DNA from: Phycisphaerales bacterium
GTDB lineage: Bacteria; Planctomycetota; Phycisphaerae; Phycisphaerales; UBA1924
Length of the DNA: 64,000 nucleotides
Reading direction: 5' to 3'
Assembly: GCA_016709445.1 (NCBI GenBank)
Contig: JADJMV010000004.1
Span: forward strand, 186,001 to 250,000
Within the stretch, counting starts at the first letter, position 1. The number at the start of each line of letters is the position of its first letter. Below are positions 1 through 11,700 of the stretch, in pieces. The position numbers and the translations under genes are program-made. Below the pieces are notes generated by a model that did no database searches, was not told the DNA's origin, and was given only the letters and a program-made list of their open reading frames with translations.

Positions 1-102
1 AAGCAGGCCGAGCAGCAGGCGGCCCTGACGACCCTGCTCCAACTCGGCGTCGCGATCGAGAAGGGCGACGGCGAGGTGAAGATCGAGGACGGGGCAAAGT
101 AG
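1..102 (+). CDS. C-terminal end of an unidentified protein (partial)
   Basis: The window opens inside a reading frame that runs 33 codons to a TAG stop at 100-102. The visible peptide is hydrophilic and Gln/Glu/Lys-rich, ending GEVKIEDGAK, with a short Leu-rich stretch. The start is outside the window and no family can be named from so little. It is read on the same strand as the coiled-coil gene that begins 49 bases later, so the two could share a transcript. Confidence 0.5.
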   Translation, partial: KQAEQQAALTTLLQLGVAIEKGDGEVKIEDGAK

Positions 103-151
103 CGGCGGGCGCGCCGATGTGGTCTAATGCCGGGGTCAAGGAGGACCGTCC

Positions 152-1420
152 ATGGACGAATCCGGGCGTGCGGCGACCGAGGCGGGGCGCGTGGTGGAGG
201 AAGCCTTCCTGAGCCCGAGAGTGGTCGATTCGGCCACGCTCGCGGAGTTTGCCGAGTCGCTCGGCGAACTGCTTCGGCGTGCGGCCGAGCAGCGGGAGCA
301 TCTCCGGCGGACCGTGGCCGAGGGCGAGAGCGTCGCCTCGAATTTGCGGGATGCGACCTCGCAGGCGACCGAGAAGCTCCGCCCGGCGGCCAAGCTGATG
401 CCGGCGCTCGAGCAGAGGCTTTCGCAGGCCGAGCAGCTGATCAAGACCGCGGGCGACGCCGCGGGCACGCTGGAGCGCACGGTGTTCGACGCCGCGAAGG
501 CCGCGTCGGGTGAGGGGCTCGCCGCGGCGCAGGCGGCGCAGCGGGCGATCGAGCAGTCGTTGGAGCGGGCGCGGGACGTGGAGGCCCGGCTCGGTCAGCT
601 GGCCCAGCGTGCGGACATGGCGGTGGAGCTGCTGAATGCCGAGTGCAGGCAACGCCTCGAGAGCGCCGCGAGCCACGCCCAGGATGTGCTGGGCACGATG
701 ATCGCCGAGATCGACACGCGGGCCGATGGGGCCGTGGCGAGGATTACCTCGCTCATCGAAGAACGCCAGGCCGCGGCGGAGGCTGCGATGGCTGAGCCGC
801 TCTCCTTGGGCGGATCGTCTGATGGGCCGGCAGATTCCGCGACAGTCCAAGCGCACGACATAGGACCGGAGATTGAGCGGCTCACCGAGGAATTGCGGCC
901 GCGACTGACGACCGAGATCGCGGCCGGCGTCCGGAAAGAGATCGACGGCCTCATCGACAGCGTGCGCGAGCAGGTCGGTCAGCGTGGTCGGTATCTCGAC
1001 GAACGCTCGAGGGCGTTGGACGAACGGGCCCAGCGGATCGAGGCCCGGGCGACCGAGGCCGTGGAATTGGCCACGGCGGCGGAGGCCAGGCTCGAAGCGG
1101 TGCGTCGGGAGTTGGCGTTGACGGATGAGCGTGGGCGCGAGATTGCGGGCGCCGCCGGCCAGGCGTTGAGCGCGTTCGACGACGAGCTTGCTCAGCGGAT
1201 GCATGCCGTGCGGGAGATGATGGAGCAGCTCGCCAGCGTGACGGGGACGACCGCCGCATCGAATCTGCCCGGTGGAGCGGCGGCACCAGACGAAGGGCCG
1301 GCCCACGCCCCCGCGGCGACGGTCGAATCGAAGCCGGCACGCGAGCCCGGGTTTATGCGGATCGACCGGCCCCTCCACGGCGACACCTCGGCGGGCCTGC
1401 CGGGTCGATTGAAGTTCTGA
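152..1420 (+). CDS. Alanine/glutamate-rich coiled-coil protein
   Basis: A 422-residue soluble protein of unknown function. It has no signal peptide and no membrane helix. Most of the length (about residues 35-215 and 240-370) is Ala/Glu/Arg/Gln-rich with heptad-like spacing of Leu and Ala, as in long coiled coils. A less ordered Pro/Gly/Ala-rich tail follows. The ATG is chosen because a strong Shine-Dalgarno, AAGGAGG at 138-144, lies seven bases upstream. Composition resembles scaffold or methyl-accepting-type helical proteins, but no HAMP, GGDEF or other named domain is visible. It ends 48 bases before the FG-GAP gene on the same strand. Function unknown. Confidence 0.75.
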   Translation: MDESGRAATEAGRVVEEAFLSPRVVDSATLAEFAESLGELLRRAAEQREHLRRTVAEGESVASNLRDATSQATEKLRPAAKLMPALEQRLSQAEQLIKTAGDAAGTLERTVFDAAKAASGEGLAAAQAAQRAIEQSLERARDVEARLGQLAQRADMAVELLNAECRQRLESAASHAQDVLGTMIAEIDTRADGAVARITSLIEERQAAAEAAMAEPLSLGGSSDGPADSATVQAHDIGPEIERLTEELRPRLTTEIAAGVRKEIDGLIDSVREQVGQRGRYLDERSRALDERAQRIEARATEAVELATAAEARLEAVRRELALTDERGREIAGAAGQALSAFDDELAQRMHAVREMMEQLASVTGTTAASNLPGGAAAPDEGPAHAPAATVESKPAREPGFMRIDRPLHGDTSAGLPGRLKF

Positions 1421-1468
1421 AGCGCGTGGGGTGTCCTCGCGGAGGGGTGGGCGCGGTAGCATGCGGCC

Positions 1469-3349
1469 ATGCGGACCATTCCCATCATCGTGGCTTGCTG
1501 CGCCGGAACGGTCTGGGGGCAGCTCACCTTCCTGGATGCGACCAGCGACCTGGGATTTGGCGGCCTGACCGCCCCCCACTGCTGCTTCGTCGATCTGAAC
1601 AACGACGGTCGGCCGGACGCCGTGGTCGGGAGGGATCGGGTTTTCCTGAATGTCGCCGACGATGCGGCCCCCCGCAAGCTCAGGTTCGTCGAGGTAGAGC
1701 ACAACGGCCTGCCCGTGTTCCGCACCGGCGACATCGCCGTGTTCGCCGATCTGGATAACGACGGGATCAAGGACTGCGTGTGGACGCGATACCTGGATGT
1801 GAACGCGGAGAAGTACGAGGCGCCGACGGAGGGGCCGCCAAAGACCGCCTGGCTGAGGGGAAACGGGGATGGCACCTTTGGGCAACCGGCGGGGACGTGG
1901 ACGGTCATCGGGGCGGCGCAGGAGGCAACGACGGCGGCGGTGGCCGTCGGTGACGTGGACCGGGACGGGTGGCTCGATCTGTATCTGGGGAACTGGTATG
2001 TGAAGTACCCGGAGAGTCTGGAGGGATTCACGAATGAATTGCTCCTCCAATCGAGGGACCGCAGCGGCGAGTTCCTGCCCGAGCGGGTTGACTACACGGT
2101 GGACGAGATTCGTCACGCTTTGGACTTTGATAAGGACGACCTGCGCATTTCGGGCGTACCGGCCAGCGAGGTCTATGCCCATGCCGACTTCGAGGCGGAC
2201 GATCTGGGCGGCCGCCCCACGTATGGCGTCATGTTGCCGCAGTTGCTGGGGCACCAAGAGCCGATGTGCCTCGACCTCAACTACGGGAGGCGATGGAACC
2301 GGCTGTGGCAACGGACGATCGCGCAGTACCACGCACCCGGCCGAGCGGACATCGTCACGTCAGCAATCTGGGAAGATCTTGCACCCAAGTGTGGCATCGA
2401 CGGCGACGATATCCGCCATGGGCGCTACCCCGACTGGCTGAAGGAGCGGGCCAAAGCCGACCCGCGATTCCCAAGCGACGACGAGAAGCCGTTCCGCGCG
2501 AACGGCAACACCTTCGACGCGGCCGTCGGCGACATCGACAACGACGGTGACTTCGACCTGTTCCTGGCGGAGATCACACATTCCTGGGCCGGGGAGAGCA
2601 GCGACCGCTCCCGATTTCTCGTGCAGGAGCCCGATGCCGACGGGGCCCCCCACTTCGTCTCAAGGCCGGGCTTGAGTGTCGATCGCGTGCCGACCGACCC
2701 GACGGTGCAGAGCTGGAACCAGGGCGACATCTTCTGCGAGCTGGCGGACTTCGATCTCGACGGACGGCTCGATCTGCTGCTCTGCTCGAGCGACTACCCC
2801 GACAACCAGCGTCTGCGCGTCTACCGCCAGCAGGTGGACGGTTCGTTCATCGACATGACGAGCTGGGTCGGGATCGACCACATCGGGGCCTTGCAGCCTT
2901 CGCTGGCCGATATCGACGGCGATGGCGATCTCGACATCCTGGTGGGGCAGGGCTTCAACCGGCTGCGCGCGGACCAGCGGGAGGGTCGGCAGGCTCATCT
3001 CCACGCGTATGTCAACCAGGCCGCCGACAAGGGGCTCGGCCATGCGCTAGTGCTGCGGCTTGTGGGGGACGAAGGCAAGGGAGTTTCCCGCGATGCACTG
3101 GGCGCGATCGTCCGCGTGACCGCGACGATCGGGGGGCGGACTGTGACGCAGGCTCGCCAGATCATCGGGATCGGGGGGCACGAGGGCAAGCAGATGGATT
3201 TCACCGCGCACTTCGGCCTGGGGGATGCCGAACGTGCCGAGCGTGTGGAGATCGAGTGGCCGGCCCGCGACCGGATGGTGACGGTGCTCGATGGACTCGA
3301 CGCCGGCGCCCACACGGTGCGGCTCACCGAGAGCGAGGTGCAGCGATGA
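1469..3349 (+). CDS. Secreted FG-GAP/VCBS repeat protein with C-terminal ASPIC/UnbV domain
   Basis: A 626-residue exported protein. The N-terminus is a short signal peptide (hydrophobic IPIIVACCAGTVWG, probably cut near residue 17). At least six FG-GAP/VCBS calcium-loop motifs follow: VDLNNDGRPD (about residue 41), ADLDNDGIKD (93), GDVDRDGWLD (161), GDIDNDGDFD (353), ADFDLDGRLD (425) and ADIDGDGDLD (480). These would build a beta-propeller. Residues about 540-617 match the ASPIC/UnbV domain that usually follows such repeats (GAIVRVTATIGGRT, then IEWPARDRMVTVLDGL). Planctomycetes carry many of these proteins, presumed to act extracellularly in binding or polymer contact; the exact ligand cannot be read here. 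Its stop overlaps the next start (ATGA), so the two genes are translationally coupled. Confidence 0.9.
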   Translation: MRTIPIIVACCAGTVWGQLTFLDATSDLGFGGLTAPHCCFVDLNNDGRPDAVVGRDRVFLNVADDAAPRKLRFVEVEHNGLPVFRTGDIAVFADLDNDGIKDCVWTRYLDVNAEKYEAPTEGPPKTAWLRGNGDGTFGQPAGTWTVIGAAQEATTAAVAVGDVDRDGWLDLYLGNWYVKYPESLEGFTNELLLQSRDRSGEFLPERVDYTVDEIRHALDFDKDDLRISGVPASEVYAHADFEADDLGGRPTYGVMLPQLLGHQEPMCLDLNYGRRWNRLWQRTIAQYHAPGRADIVTSAIWEDLAPKCGIDGDDIRHGRYPDWLKERAKADPRFPSDDEKPFRANGNTFDAAVGDIDNDGDFDLFLAEITHSWAGESSDRSRFLVQEPDADGAPHFVSRPGLSVDRVPTDPTVQSWNQGDIFCELADFDLDGRLDLLLCSSDYPDNQRLRVYRQQVDGSFIDMTSWVGIDHIGALQPSLADIDGDGDLDILVGQGFNRLRADQREGRQAHLHAYVNQAADKGLGHALVLRLVGDEGKGVSRDALGAIVRVTATIGGRTVTQARQIIGIGGHEGKQMDFTAHFGLGDAERAERVEIEWPARDRMVTVLDGLDAGAHTVRLTESEVQR

Positions 3350-5649
3350 ACTGGACGCGCTCCGCCCGTATGGGCGCCATCCTGTTTGCGGCTGGGCTCG
3401 CGTGCGGGCTCGGTTCTCCGACCGCTGCCGCCGAGCCTCCCTCGGCGGTGGTGCGGGCGGCGGGCGAGCCCTACGTCGGCATCACGCTCCGCGACACCGC
3501 CGACGGGGTGGTCGTCGGTTGGGTCTACCCGGGTCCGGCCGGCGGAGACGGTTTCAATTCCTCGCTCGGCCTGCGCCGGGGCGACAATCTCGACGCGGTG
3601 TACCTGGGCGGCGCCGTGTCTCCGGACCAGCGACGACCGATCGCGAGCGCGCAGGCTTTCACCGAGTTCGTGGCCTCGCTTCATCCGGGAGAGACGCTCT
3701 CGATCGAGGCTCGCCGCTCTCCGGAGTCGGACCCCGATGCGGCCGTGCCCAAGGGGGGCCCCGGCGGCGACGTCACGATCTACTCCATCACGGTCGCGGA
3801 CCGCGACAAGTGGACCGGCACGGTCGGGCGGGGTCTCGGGTCGCGCACGATCGCTGCACCGCGTGAGGGCGAGTTCGAGGCCCAGATCCTGTCGCTGGCC
3901 GGCGAAGTGGGTGTCTGCACGCCTCCGGGCGGGCTCGATGCTCTGCTTCCCTACTTCGCGCGGGTGCAGGATCAGAGCCTCGATCCCAACTCGCTGCCCT
4001 GCGTCGTGCAGGCATTCCGAAGGCCGCTCAGCGTTGATGCGGTCGAGGCGGATGTGGCGGTGCTCGCCTCTCGGGCGGCCGCCGGCTCGCACGAGCACAT
4101 CGAAGCGCTCGTCGCCGCGGTTCTCGATCTCCCGGTGTATGACGGGGCGTCCCTCGACGCGGCGATGGACGGCCTGGACCTCGGGCACTTGCGTTCCGAC
4201 CTCGAGGAGTTGGTCGCGTGGTCCCGATCCGATGTCTCGGTGGGTGGCGAGCACGCCGAGGACCAGATCCGAGCGATCCGGACGACCGAGGGGCGCGTCG
4301 GGCCGTACCTTGCCTTCCTGCTTCACGCAACCGACACGATGCTCGAATGGGAGCCGCTGGGGCGTGTCTACTCGGATGGCCAGCCGCTGGCTCAGCTGCC
4401 GGACGACCTTGCCGGGGCGGTCACCGGCGATGTGCTGCACATCGAGCGGTTTCCCAATGGCACCATCGGCATCGTTGGCGGCCCGGGCGCGAATCGGTAC
4501 GACATGAGCCGGATCACCGACGTCTACGACGTCGGCGGGGCTGACACCTACACCTTCGCCCGCTCGCCGACATCGCCCGCGGGCGGGAACCACCACATCA
4601 TCGATCTCGCCGGGAATGACACCTACGAAGGCACCACCGACTTCTCCGGACCCGGCGTCGGCATCATGGGTGTGAGCATCGTGGACGATCGCGCGGGCGA
4701 CGATGTCTATCGGTCTTCGAGGTCTTTCACGATCGGCGCTGGGCTCTTCGGGATCGGTCTCGTGATCGACCGGGCCGGGGATGATCGCTACGAGAACACG
4801 GGCCCCGACTCCGGGTGGAGCATCGGGGTCGGCCTTTACGGGGCCGGGCTGGTGATCGATGCCGACGGCGACGACGCGTATCTGGGCGAGCAACTGACGC
4901 AGGGTGTCGGCGGGCCGCGAGGATTCGGCGCGATCCTGGACCGGCGGGGCGACGACAGCTACAAGGCCAACGGCCCGAACTTTGCGTCGGTCTATGGGAC
5001 GCAGGGCGTGTACAAGGCGTTCTCGCAGGGATTCGGGATCGGCGTGCGGAGCTACGCCGCCGGGGGCCTGGGGGCGATCTACGACCTCGCCGGCGACGAC
5101 CGCTACGAGGCCGGTGAGTTTGCGCAGGGGTGCGCCTACTCCTTCGCGATGGGCCTCATTCACGACATGGCGGGCGACGACGTCTACACCGGCAACCGCT
5201 ACGGGCAGGCATCCGCGGCCCACCAGGCCGTCGGTCTGCTCATCGACGATGCGGGCGACGACCACTACTGGTCGATGACGGCCGCGAGCCAGGCGGGGGT
5301 GTGGGATCAGAGCCTCGCGGTGCTGATCGATCGGGCGGGGAATGACTCCTACGAGGCGGATGGGCTGGCGCAGGGCTCGGCGTCGATGCAGGCGATCGGC
5401 GTGCTGCTCGATCTGGGCGGGTCGGATTCTTATGCCGCGAAGGGCAGCGCCCGGCAAGGACGGGGCGGGGGCAACCGCTATCACTTCGACGCCGACGGGG
5501 TCTTGAGCTTCAGCGCGCTGATCGATCTGGGCGGTGCGGCCGACACCTACTCGGGCGATCGTGAGAACGGGGAGGTCATGGCGACGGGCGCTGCCGGCCA
5601 ACCGTCGCCGGCGGACGGCGATCTCTACGGCCTGTTCGCCGACCGCTGA
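3346..5649 (+). CDS. Secreted protein with PDZ-like domain and about twelve DxAGDDxY repeats
   Basis: A 767-residue exported protein. The ATG at 3346 is preferred over an upstream in-frame ATG because it overlaps the previous stop and begins a clear signal peptide ending in TAAAEP. Residues about 40-130 resemble a PDZ domain (YVGITLRDTADGVVVGWVYP, then GLRRGD). A helical middle part follows. From about residue 395 to 735 a motif of the form I/L-D-x-A-G-D-D-x-Y recurs about twelve times, mostly 27-30 residues apart (near 395, 418, 445, 472, 502, 530, 578, 605, 631, 660, 687 and 725). Between the motifs are Gly-rich strands. This spacing suggests a beta-solenoid with Asp-rich, possibly calcium-binding turns. 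No enzymatic motif is seen. Probably works with the co-translated FG-GAP/UnbV protein at the cell surface. Confidence 0.8.
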   Translation: MNWTRSARMGAILFAAGLACGLGSPTAAAEPPSAVVRAAGEPYVGITLRDTADGVVVGWVYPGPAGGDGFNSSLGLRRGDNLDAVYLGGAVSPDQRRPIASAQAFTEFVASLHPGETLSIEARRSPESDPDAAVPKGGPGGDVTIYSITVADRDKWTGTVGRGLGSRTIAAPREGEFEAQILSLAGEVGVCTPPGGLDALLPYFARVQDQSLDPNSLPCVVQAFRRPLSVDAVEADVAVLASRAAAGSHEHIEALVAAVLDLPVYDGASLDAAMDGLDLGHLRSDLEELVAWSRSDVSVGGEHAEDQIRAIRTTEGRVGPYLAFLLHATDTMLEWEPLGRVYSDGQPLAQLPDDLAGAVTGDVLHIERFPNGTIGIVGGPGANRYDMSRITDVYDVGGADTYTFARSPTSPAGGNHHIIDLAGNDTYEGTTDFSGPGVGIMGVSIVDDRAGDDVYRSSRSFTIGAGLFGIGLVIDRAGDDRYENTGPDSGWSIGVGLYGAGLVIDADGDDAYLGEQLTQGVGGPRGFGAILDRRGDDSYKANGPNFASVYGTQGVYKAFSQGFGIGVRSYAAGGLGAIYDLAGDDRYEAGEFAQGCAYSFAMGLIHDMAGDDVYTGNRYGQASAAHQAVGLLIDDAGDDHYWSMTAASQAGVWDQSLAVLIDRAGNDSYEADGLAQGSASMQAIGVLLDLGGSDSYAAKGSARQGRGGGNRYHFDADGVLSFSALIDLGGAADTYSGDRENGEVMATGAAGQPSPADGDLYGLFADR

Positions 5650-5701
5650 TTGTCCGGGGCAGTTCGGGCGCCATCGGCGGTGCGCCGAAGGTGCAAACAA
5701 A

Positions 5702-5731
5702 GAGGCCCGCGGCTTGGCGGCCGCGGGCCTC
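5702..5731 (-). terminator. Strong stem-loop terminator between convergent genes
   Basis: A perfect 12-bp stem (GAGGCCCGCGGC with its complement) closes a 6-base loop. On the minus strand it is followed by a T-rich stretch (complement of CAAACAAA at 5693-5700), as expected for rho-independent termination of the giant gene, which ends at 5782. It lies between that gene and the convergent repeat-protein gene ending at 5649, so it may serve both. Confidence 0.8.
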
Positions 5732-5781
5732 GGTTCGTCCTGCGAAGGACGCTTGCTCCGTTGTCGGGTCCGCGCCCGGGC

Positions 5782-8700
5782 TCAGGCGTCGCGGACGTAG
5801 AGGCTGAGGACGCCCGCGGCGTTCTGGTAGCCCAGGAAGAAGTCGGTATCGAGGGCGGAGTCCTCGTCGGTCGAGAGACGTCGGGCGGTGTGAGAGATCT
5901 CGTACGCGCCGGCGTCGCCGGGAACGGTGGTGACCGAGTTGGCGCCCATGACGTCGAAGAGGTCCTGCGTGGGGTCGAAGTCCTGGGTGAAGCGGAGCCC
6001 CATGAGTTCGCCCGCGCGGCGGGTGGCCGCGGCTGCGAGCGACTGCGCAAATCCCTCGAGATCGTTGGCCGAGGGGGTGTATCCGAGGACGGTGAAGGCA
6101 GGGGTGTAGACGATGGCCTCGTCGGAGCGGTCGGCGTTGCCGGGGTCGACGTGCTGGCTGGCGCCGAAGGGCTGGGTGGTGGACTGGCCGGTGGGATCGA
6201 GGAAGGCGAAGAGGCCGGACTGGGAGAAGATCGCGTTGAGCGGGTCGAGATCGGAGGAGATGAAGATGGTGGAGAAGTCCTGGAACTCGAAGTCGGACGG
6301 GTCGGCCGACACCGTGACCTGGAGGCCCTTCTGATCATCGGCGGTGCCGAAGATCCCGTCGCTCCCGGCGCCGACGACGACGGAGTCGAAGACACCCTGC
6401 ATGATGGAGGTGACGCGGTCGAGAATGTACTGGTCGACCTTCTGGCCGTTGGGGGCGACGCCCGTGAAGCCCAGCGAGGCGGCGACGAACGGCCCGACTG
6501 GGGTGGTCACCCCTCCGACCTCGAGCCAGTCGACGCTCCCACCGGAGGTCTCGAGGAGGATGTTCTGCTTGCGGCTGACGATGTCGCGGGAGCCGCCGGT
6601 GACCACTTCGAGGTGGTAGTCGGTGTTGGTGACGCCCTGGACGTAGACGGCGTAGCTGGCGGGCTTGCCGGGCAGATCGATGCGTCCGGGCGCCGCGAAC
6701 TCGAAGTAGAAGTCGCCGTTCTCGTCGTAGCCGTAGCTCACGCCGCCGCCGTTGGCGAGCTCGCCCGGGGCGCCGCCGCCGTTGGGGCTGACGTCGGTGG
6801 GCGAGAAGACCAGGATCGCGTCGTCGGCCCCCTTGGACGAGGTGGTGTCGAAGATGGCGAACTGGACGTAATTGGCGAGGCTGATGGAGGTGGTGTTGGG
6901 GTTGCCGATCCGCGAGCCCAGATCCGATCCGAGGTCGGAGAGCTTGAGGGTGACGCGGACAACGGAGCCGATGGCGATCGGGTTGCCGCCGTTGAGGTGG
7001 AAGACGTCGATGTCGGGCTGGACCTCCGAGGGCAGGCCGCTGGCGCCGGGGAGGCCGATCGCCGCATCGACCGAGACGATGCTCTGGCCGAGGGCGTTGG
7101 TGACGCTGGTGACGTTGGAGCCGTTGGAGCCGCTGACGAGGTCGTCGGCGGTTCCGGCGACGCCGTCGTCGCCTCGGCTATAGGTGAACGTGTAGCCACC
7201 CTTGACGATCTTGGTGAGATCGTCGGCGGTGCCGAGCTTGCCGTCATTGCCGGCGAAGGCGTTGGGGGCCGGGGCGTTGACGAGGTCCTGGCCGTCGCCG
7301 GCGGTCGTCGCGGCGTTGAAGCCCGAGTCGCCGTCGTCGAAGACCATCACGCCGAAGGAGTAGTCGCCGACACCGCCCGCGACCGGGGCGACATTGGGCA
7401 GCGTGCCCTGGTTGAGGAATGCCGTGGTGTTGCCGACGTAGATGAAGTAGGTGCCGGTCTGGCGGATCAGGTAGTTGTCGCCGACGGTGAGATCGGGGTT
7501 CTCGAGGTCGCCGACATCAACGGGCAGGCTTACGGCGTAGGCGTTCGAGGCGCCGAGGATCGTGCCGTCGGGCAGGACGAGCCCACGCCCGGCGAACTTG
7601 GCGCCGCCCTGCATCGCACCGAGCCGCAGGATCTGGCCGGCCTGGAGGGTGATCTGGTAGAGGTCGACGTCGCTGGCGAAACTGAAGTAGTTGCTGTTGT
7701 TGTCGGGGTGATCGCCGATCGAGCCGTTGAGCAGGAACGACTGGTTGGCGTCGGGCAGGCCGTCGGAATTAGAGTTGTTATCGAGCACGATATTCAGATC
7801 CACCGGGCCATACATGTCGACACGGCCGGAGTCGAAGCTGTTGCCGCCGTTCACCGTGATCACGGTCTGGGCGAACTTATCGCCCGCGTCGCCCAGCACA
7901 TTGTCGCTCGAGTAGTCCTCGGCGCCGACGACCTGGCCATTGCCGTTGCCGTCGAGCTCGGCCCGGGCCGCGGCCGCCCGGAGGTACGCCGACTCGATCT
8001 CGAAACGCACGACGCCGGGGCCCGGCTGGTCGGTGATCTGCGGCAGGTCCTTGCCGGTGACGTCTTGACAAACGTCACATAGATGATGGTGCCGGAATCG
8101 TCCTGGGAGAGGGTGTAGTCGACATCCTGGATCAGGCGGATCTCGACCTCGCCGGTGCCGCGGATCTCGGAGACCGAGAGCGCCCGGTTCAGGCTGGAGA
8201 AATCGACGGTCTGGTTGAACTGCAGCGTCGCGACAAACACGCCGCCCGCCCGGGCGATGCTCTGGCTGGTGATCTGGATGGGGAGCGGGTCGACCCCGAC
8301 CGCCTCGATGATGAGGTTCCGGTCGTTGGTCGCCTTCTTGCCGCCCGCGGTGATCGTGCCGAGCGTACCGCTCGAGGCGATGCGGTAGGACTCGCTGGCG
8401 CGGTTGGATCCGATGATATCGCCGGCAACCGTGATCGTGCCGATCGTGGACCGCCCGCTGGCGACCCGATCGTCGCCGGTGCCGAAGAACCCGTCGGCGC
8501 CGCGGAGCACGCCCGCGGCGATGTCGGAGATCACGAAGTCGCCGCCGACCGTGACGGCGCCGAGGAAGCCGGAGGTGATCCGGTCGGCGTTGAAGCCCGC
8601 GCCCCCGACCTCCGCGTCGTCTCCGAGGTCGCCGCCGACCATGAGCGATGAGTCGTACATGTCGCCCGCCACGGTGAGCGTCGTCAGGCGGTCGCCCGCG

Positions 8701-11700
8701 GAGACGCGCGAGCGGGAAAGCGTTGCGGTCGTGATGGCGCCGATGTCGGTGCCGGCGCGGACGAGGCCGCCGTCGATCCCGTTGTCGGCGGCGATCGAGC
8801 CGATCGACCGCACGGCGCTGATGGCGCCCCGGAGCTTGCCGGTGATGTGGACCGAACCGATGGTGACGGCGCTCATCATGGCCTCGCCGCGGATATCGAT
8901 GTCCGCGTCGCCGAATGCTCCGCTGATCAGCACCGAATCCACCTGGGCGCTGGCGAGCGTGCCACCCGCGTAGTCGCCGCTCACGAACGCCCCGATCCGG
9001 GTCCCGGCCTGGATCCGGCCGGTGCCGCTGATCCCGCCCAGGGTGAACCGCTCGACAACCTCGTCGATGACGATGTCCGAGTCGCCGGCGAGCGAGCCCT
9101 CCACCTTGATGAGCCCCATCGAGGCGCCCTCGGTGGAGACGATGTCAAAGTTGGTGAGCGTGCCCGTGCCCCCGGCGTGCACGACCAGCTCGGAGGAGCC
9201 GTTTGTGCCCTTGAGGATGACGCGGCTGGTTGCGGCGTCGAAGTACGCCTTGCCGGGGCCGGTGAGCAGGATCGTGCCCTTGCCGGCGGAGGTCGAGAAC
9301 GAGAAGAGCGTCCCGTTCGTGAGCTGCGTTCCGGTGGTGCTCTGCGCGAGGTCACCGTCGGCGACGGGGCGGAAGGGGCCGCCCCAGGAGAGCTTGCCGC
9401 CGGCCTTCGAGCCCGCCAGGAGGGTATCGGAGAACACGCTCGAGCCAGCGGCCGAGCCGCCGATCGAGACCGCGCCGACGCTCGACGAACCGAGTTCGAG
9501 CAGGTCATCGGAGGTGTTGTAGATGCGGTCGGAGCCCGCGTTCATGCCGGCGGTGATCTTGCTGTTCGTGAAGTCGCCGGCGATGTTCACCTGCTCGATC
9601 GAGCCGGCCTGGGTGGTGTCGGCGCCGGTGTTGTACCCGCCGGGGAGATTGTCGGAGCCGAGCGAGCGGACTCCCGCGATGATTTGGACAAGGTCCGCAT
9701 TTCCGCCGATCGAGATGTTCTTGATGAGATCGCCGGCCGCGAACACGTTCCTTCCGGCATTCTGAGGCGTCGAGTCCGAACGCGCGTCCCGGGCGATCTG
9801 GACGAGGCCGAGGGTGCGTCCGGCGTGGATCGTGGTCTCGAACATCGCACCGTCGGCGACGACGATGCTGCCGATATCGAGGCCGGCGGAGATAACTGGC
9901 CCGTCCTGGCCGGCGGTGGGCTTGACGCCGGGGGGAAGCTGGCCGCGGAACGCGTCGTAGGGCTTCGCGGCCGAATAGCCGGGGTTGATGCCGACATCGC
10001 CGAAGGTGCCGTCGGCGCTGGCGAGCACGCTGACGCTCTGGATACTCCAGTCGGAGTAGATGTTCCCGTAGAGGTTGCCGCCGTCGATGACGACGCTCTC
10101 GACGTTGCCGTCGTAGGCCGCGATGCGTCCGCCGGGCAGGAGCGAGCCGTTCGTGATGCGCACGAGCCCGATGCCATTCGTGTAGCTGACGACGCCGCCA
10201 CCGAAGTCGCCCGTGATCGTGACGGAGACGATCCGCTGCCCGGCGTAGATCGAGCCCGAGCGGGCCATCGGGGACGCGGCGGTATTGACCGCCTGCCCGA
10301 TGACGGCGCTGGAGAGGATGTCGCCGACGCGGACGTCGGAGTACAGGTGGCCCCCGGCGACCAGCGTGGGCAGGTTGCCGCGGACGAGGATCATGCCGCC
10401 GGCGCCCGGCTTGCCGATGTTCCGGCCGGCTTCGATGCTGCCAACGTTGCCGCTGACATCGGACTCGAGCACGAGGTCGCGGGCCGCGGAGAGGGAGCCC
10501 ACGTTGCCACGCTTGGTCGTGGTGCCGAGTCGGATGCTGATGTCGCCGCTCGTGGTGCTGATGCTGCCGATCGGCCCGGTCGCGTTCACCGAGCCGGTCA
10601 GGCGCGTGTCGGCGCTGATGTCACCGATCTCGCCCTGGGGTCCGGTCACGGAGATATCGGTGTTGAAGATCTCGGTCGCGGCGGTGACCTCGTCGATATG
10701 GCCGCTGGCGCTGATCTTCGAAGTGCGGATGGCGTTGGCCTCCACGAGCGCGAGGTTGCCGGCGAGGATCTCGCTGGCGGTGATGTTGCCCGTGGCGCTG
10801 ATCTCGGGGAGCGAGTTGGTCACCGAGACCCGCGTGCGGGTGAAGCTGTCGGCGGTGAGAGAGGTCTCGACGTTGCCGATGACGGTGATCTGGATGTCGG
10901 ATACCTTCGTCGCCACGAAGCTGTTGAAGTTGCGTCCGACCCAGATCTCGTTGCGGTGGAATTCGAGCTCGGAGCCCTCGAGGGTCGAGTTGCGGACCTC
11001 TTCGAAAGTGAACGTGCCGGCGCGGGTGCCGGCGTTGATGATGGACGCGTCGTACGCGCCGCCCTTGATCGTGATATCCCGGACCTCGTCGGCCGTGATC
11101 TCGGCGCGGAAGATGTCGCCGTTGGTCCCGGAGATCGTGCCGATCGTGCCGCGATAGATACCGCCCTCGCCGACGACGTAGGAGGTCAGGAAGTCGTCGA
11201 GGCTCATCGCCCCGATAAAGATGTCGCGCATGTCGGCGCCGGAGAACTGGATGTTCCGGATGCCGCCGATCTCGGGCTCGCCGTTGGGATCGAGATCATT
11301 CGCGGTGTTCGCCGCGATAATCACGCCCGAGAGGAACGCCCCGGGGTGCAGCAGACCGTTGGCCACCACGTTGCGGATCTCGTCGGTGGCGAAGATGCCG
11401 CTGAGCAGGTAGGGCGCCCGCGGCGTCGCCGCGAGCCCGCGCCCGACATCAACCCGGTTGATGTCGCCGGCGTAGATTGTGCCCACGATCCCGTCGAACC
11501 GGCCCGCGGCCTGGGTCATGTCCGCGTCGGCCATGACGTTCACGATCTGGCCGCCGCCCTGGAGGATCACGTCCCCGATCGAGCCGCCGACGCTGACCGA
11601 CTGCAGGCTGCCCGTGCGGACCACCATGCCGTTGAGGTAGCCGTCGAAGGGCGAGCCGATGTCGTCGAGGTACGTCCCCGTGATGGAACTGACGGGGCGC

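Noticed and set aside
2995..5700. A 901-codon minus-strand frame opposite the FG-GAP and repeat-protein genes
   Set aside because: Arg/Val/Pro-rich shadow of two well-supported secreted protein genes; no recognisable start or domain.
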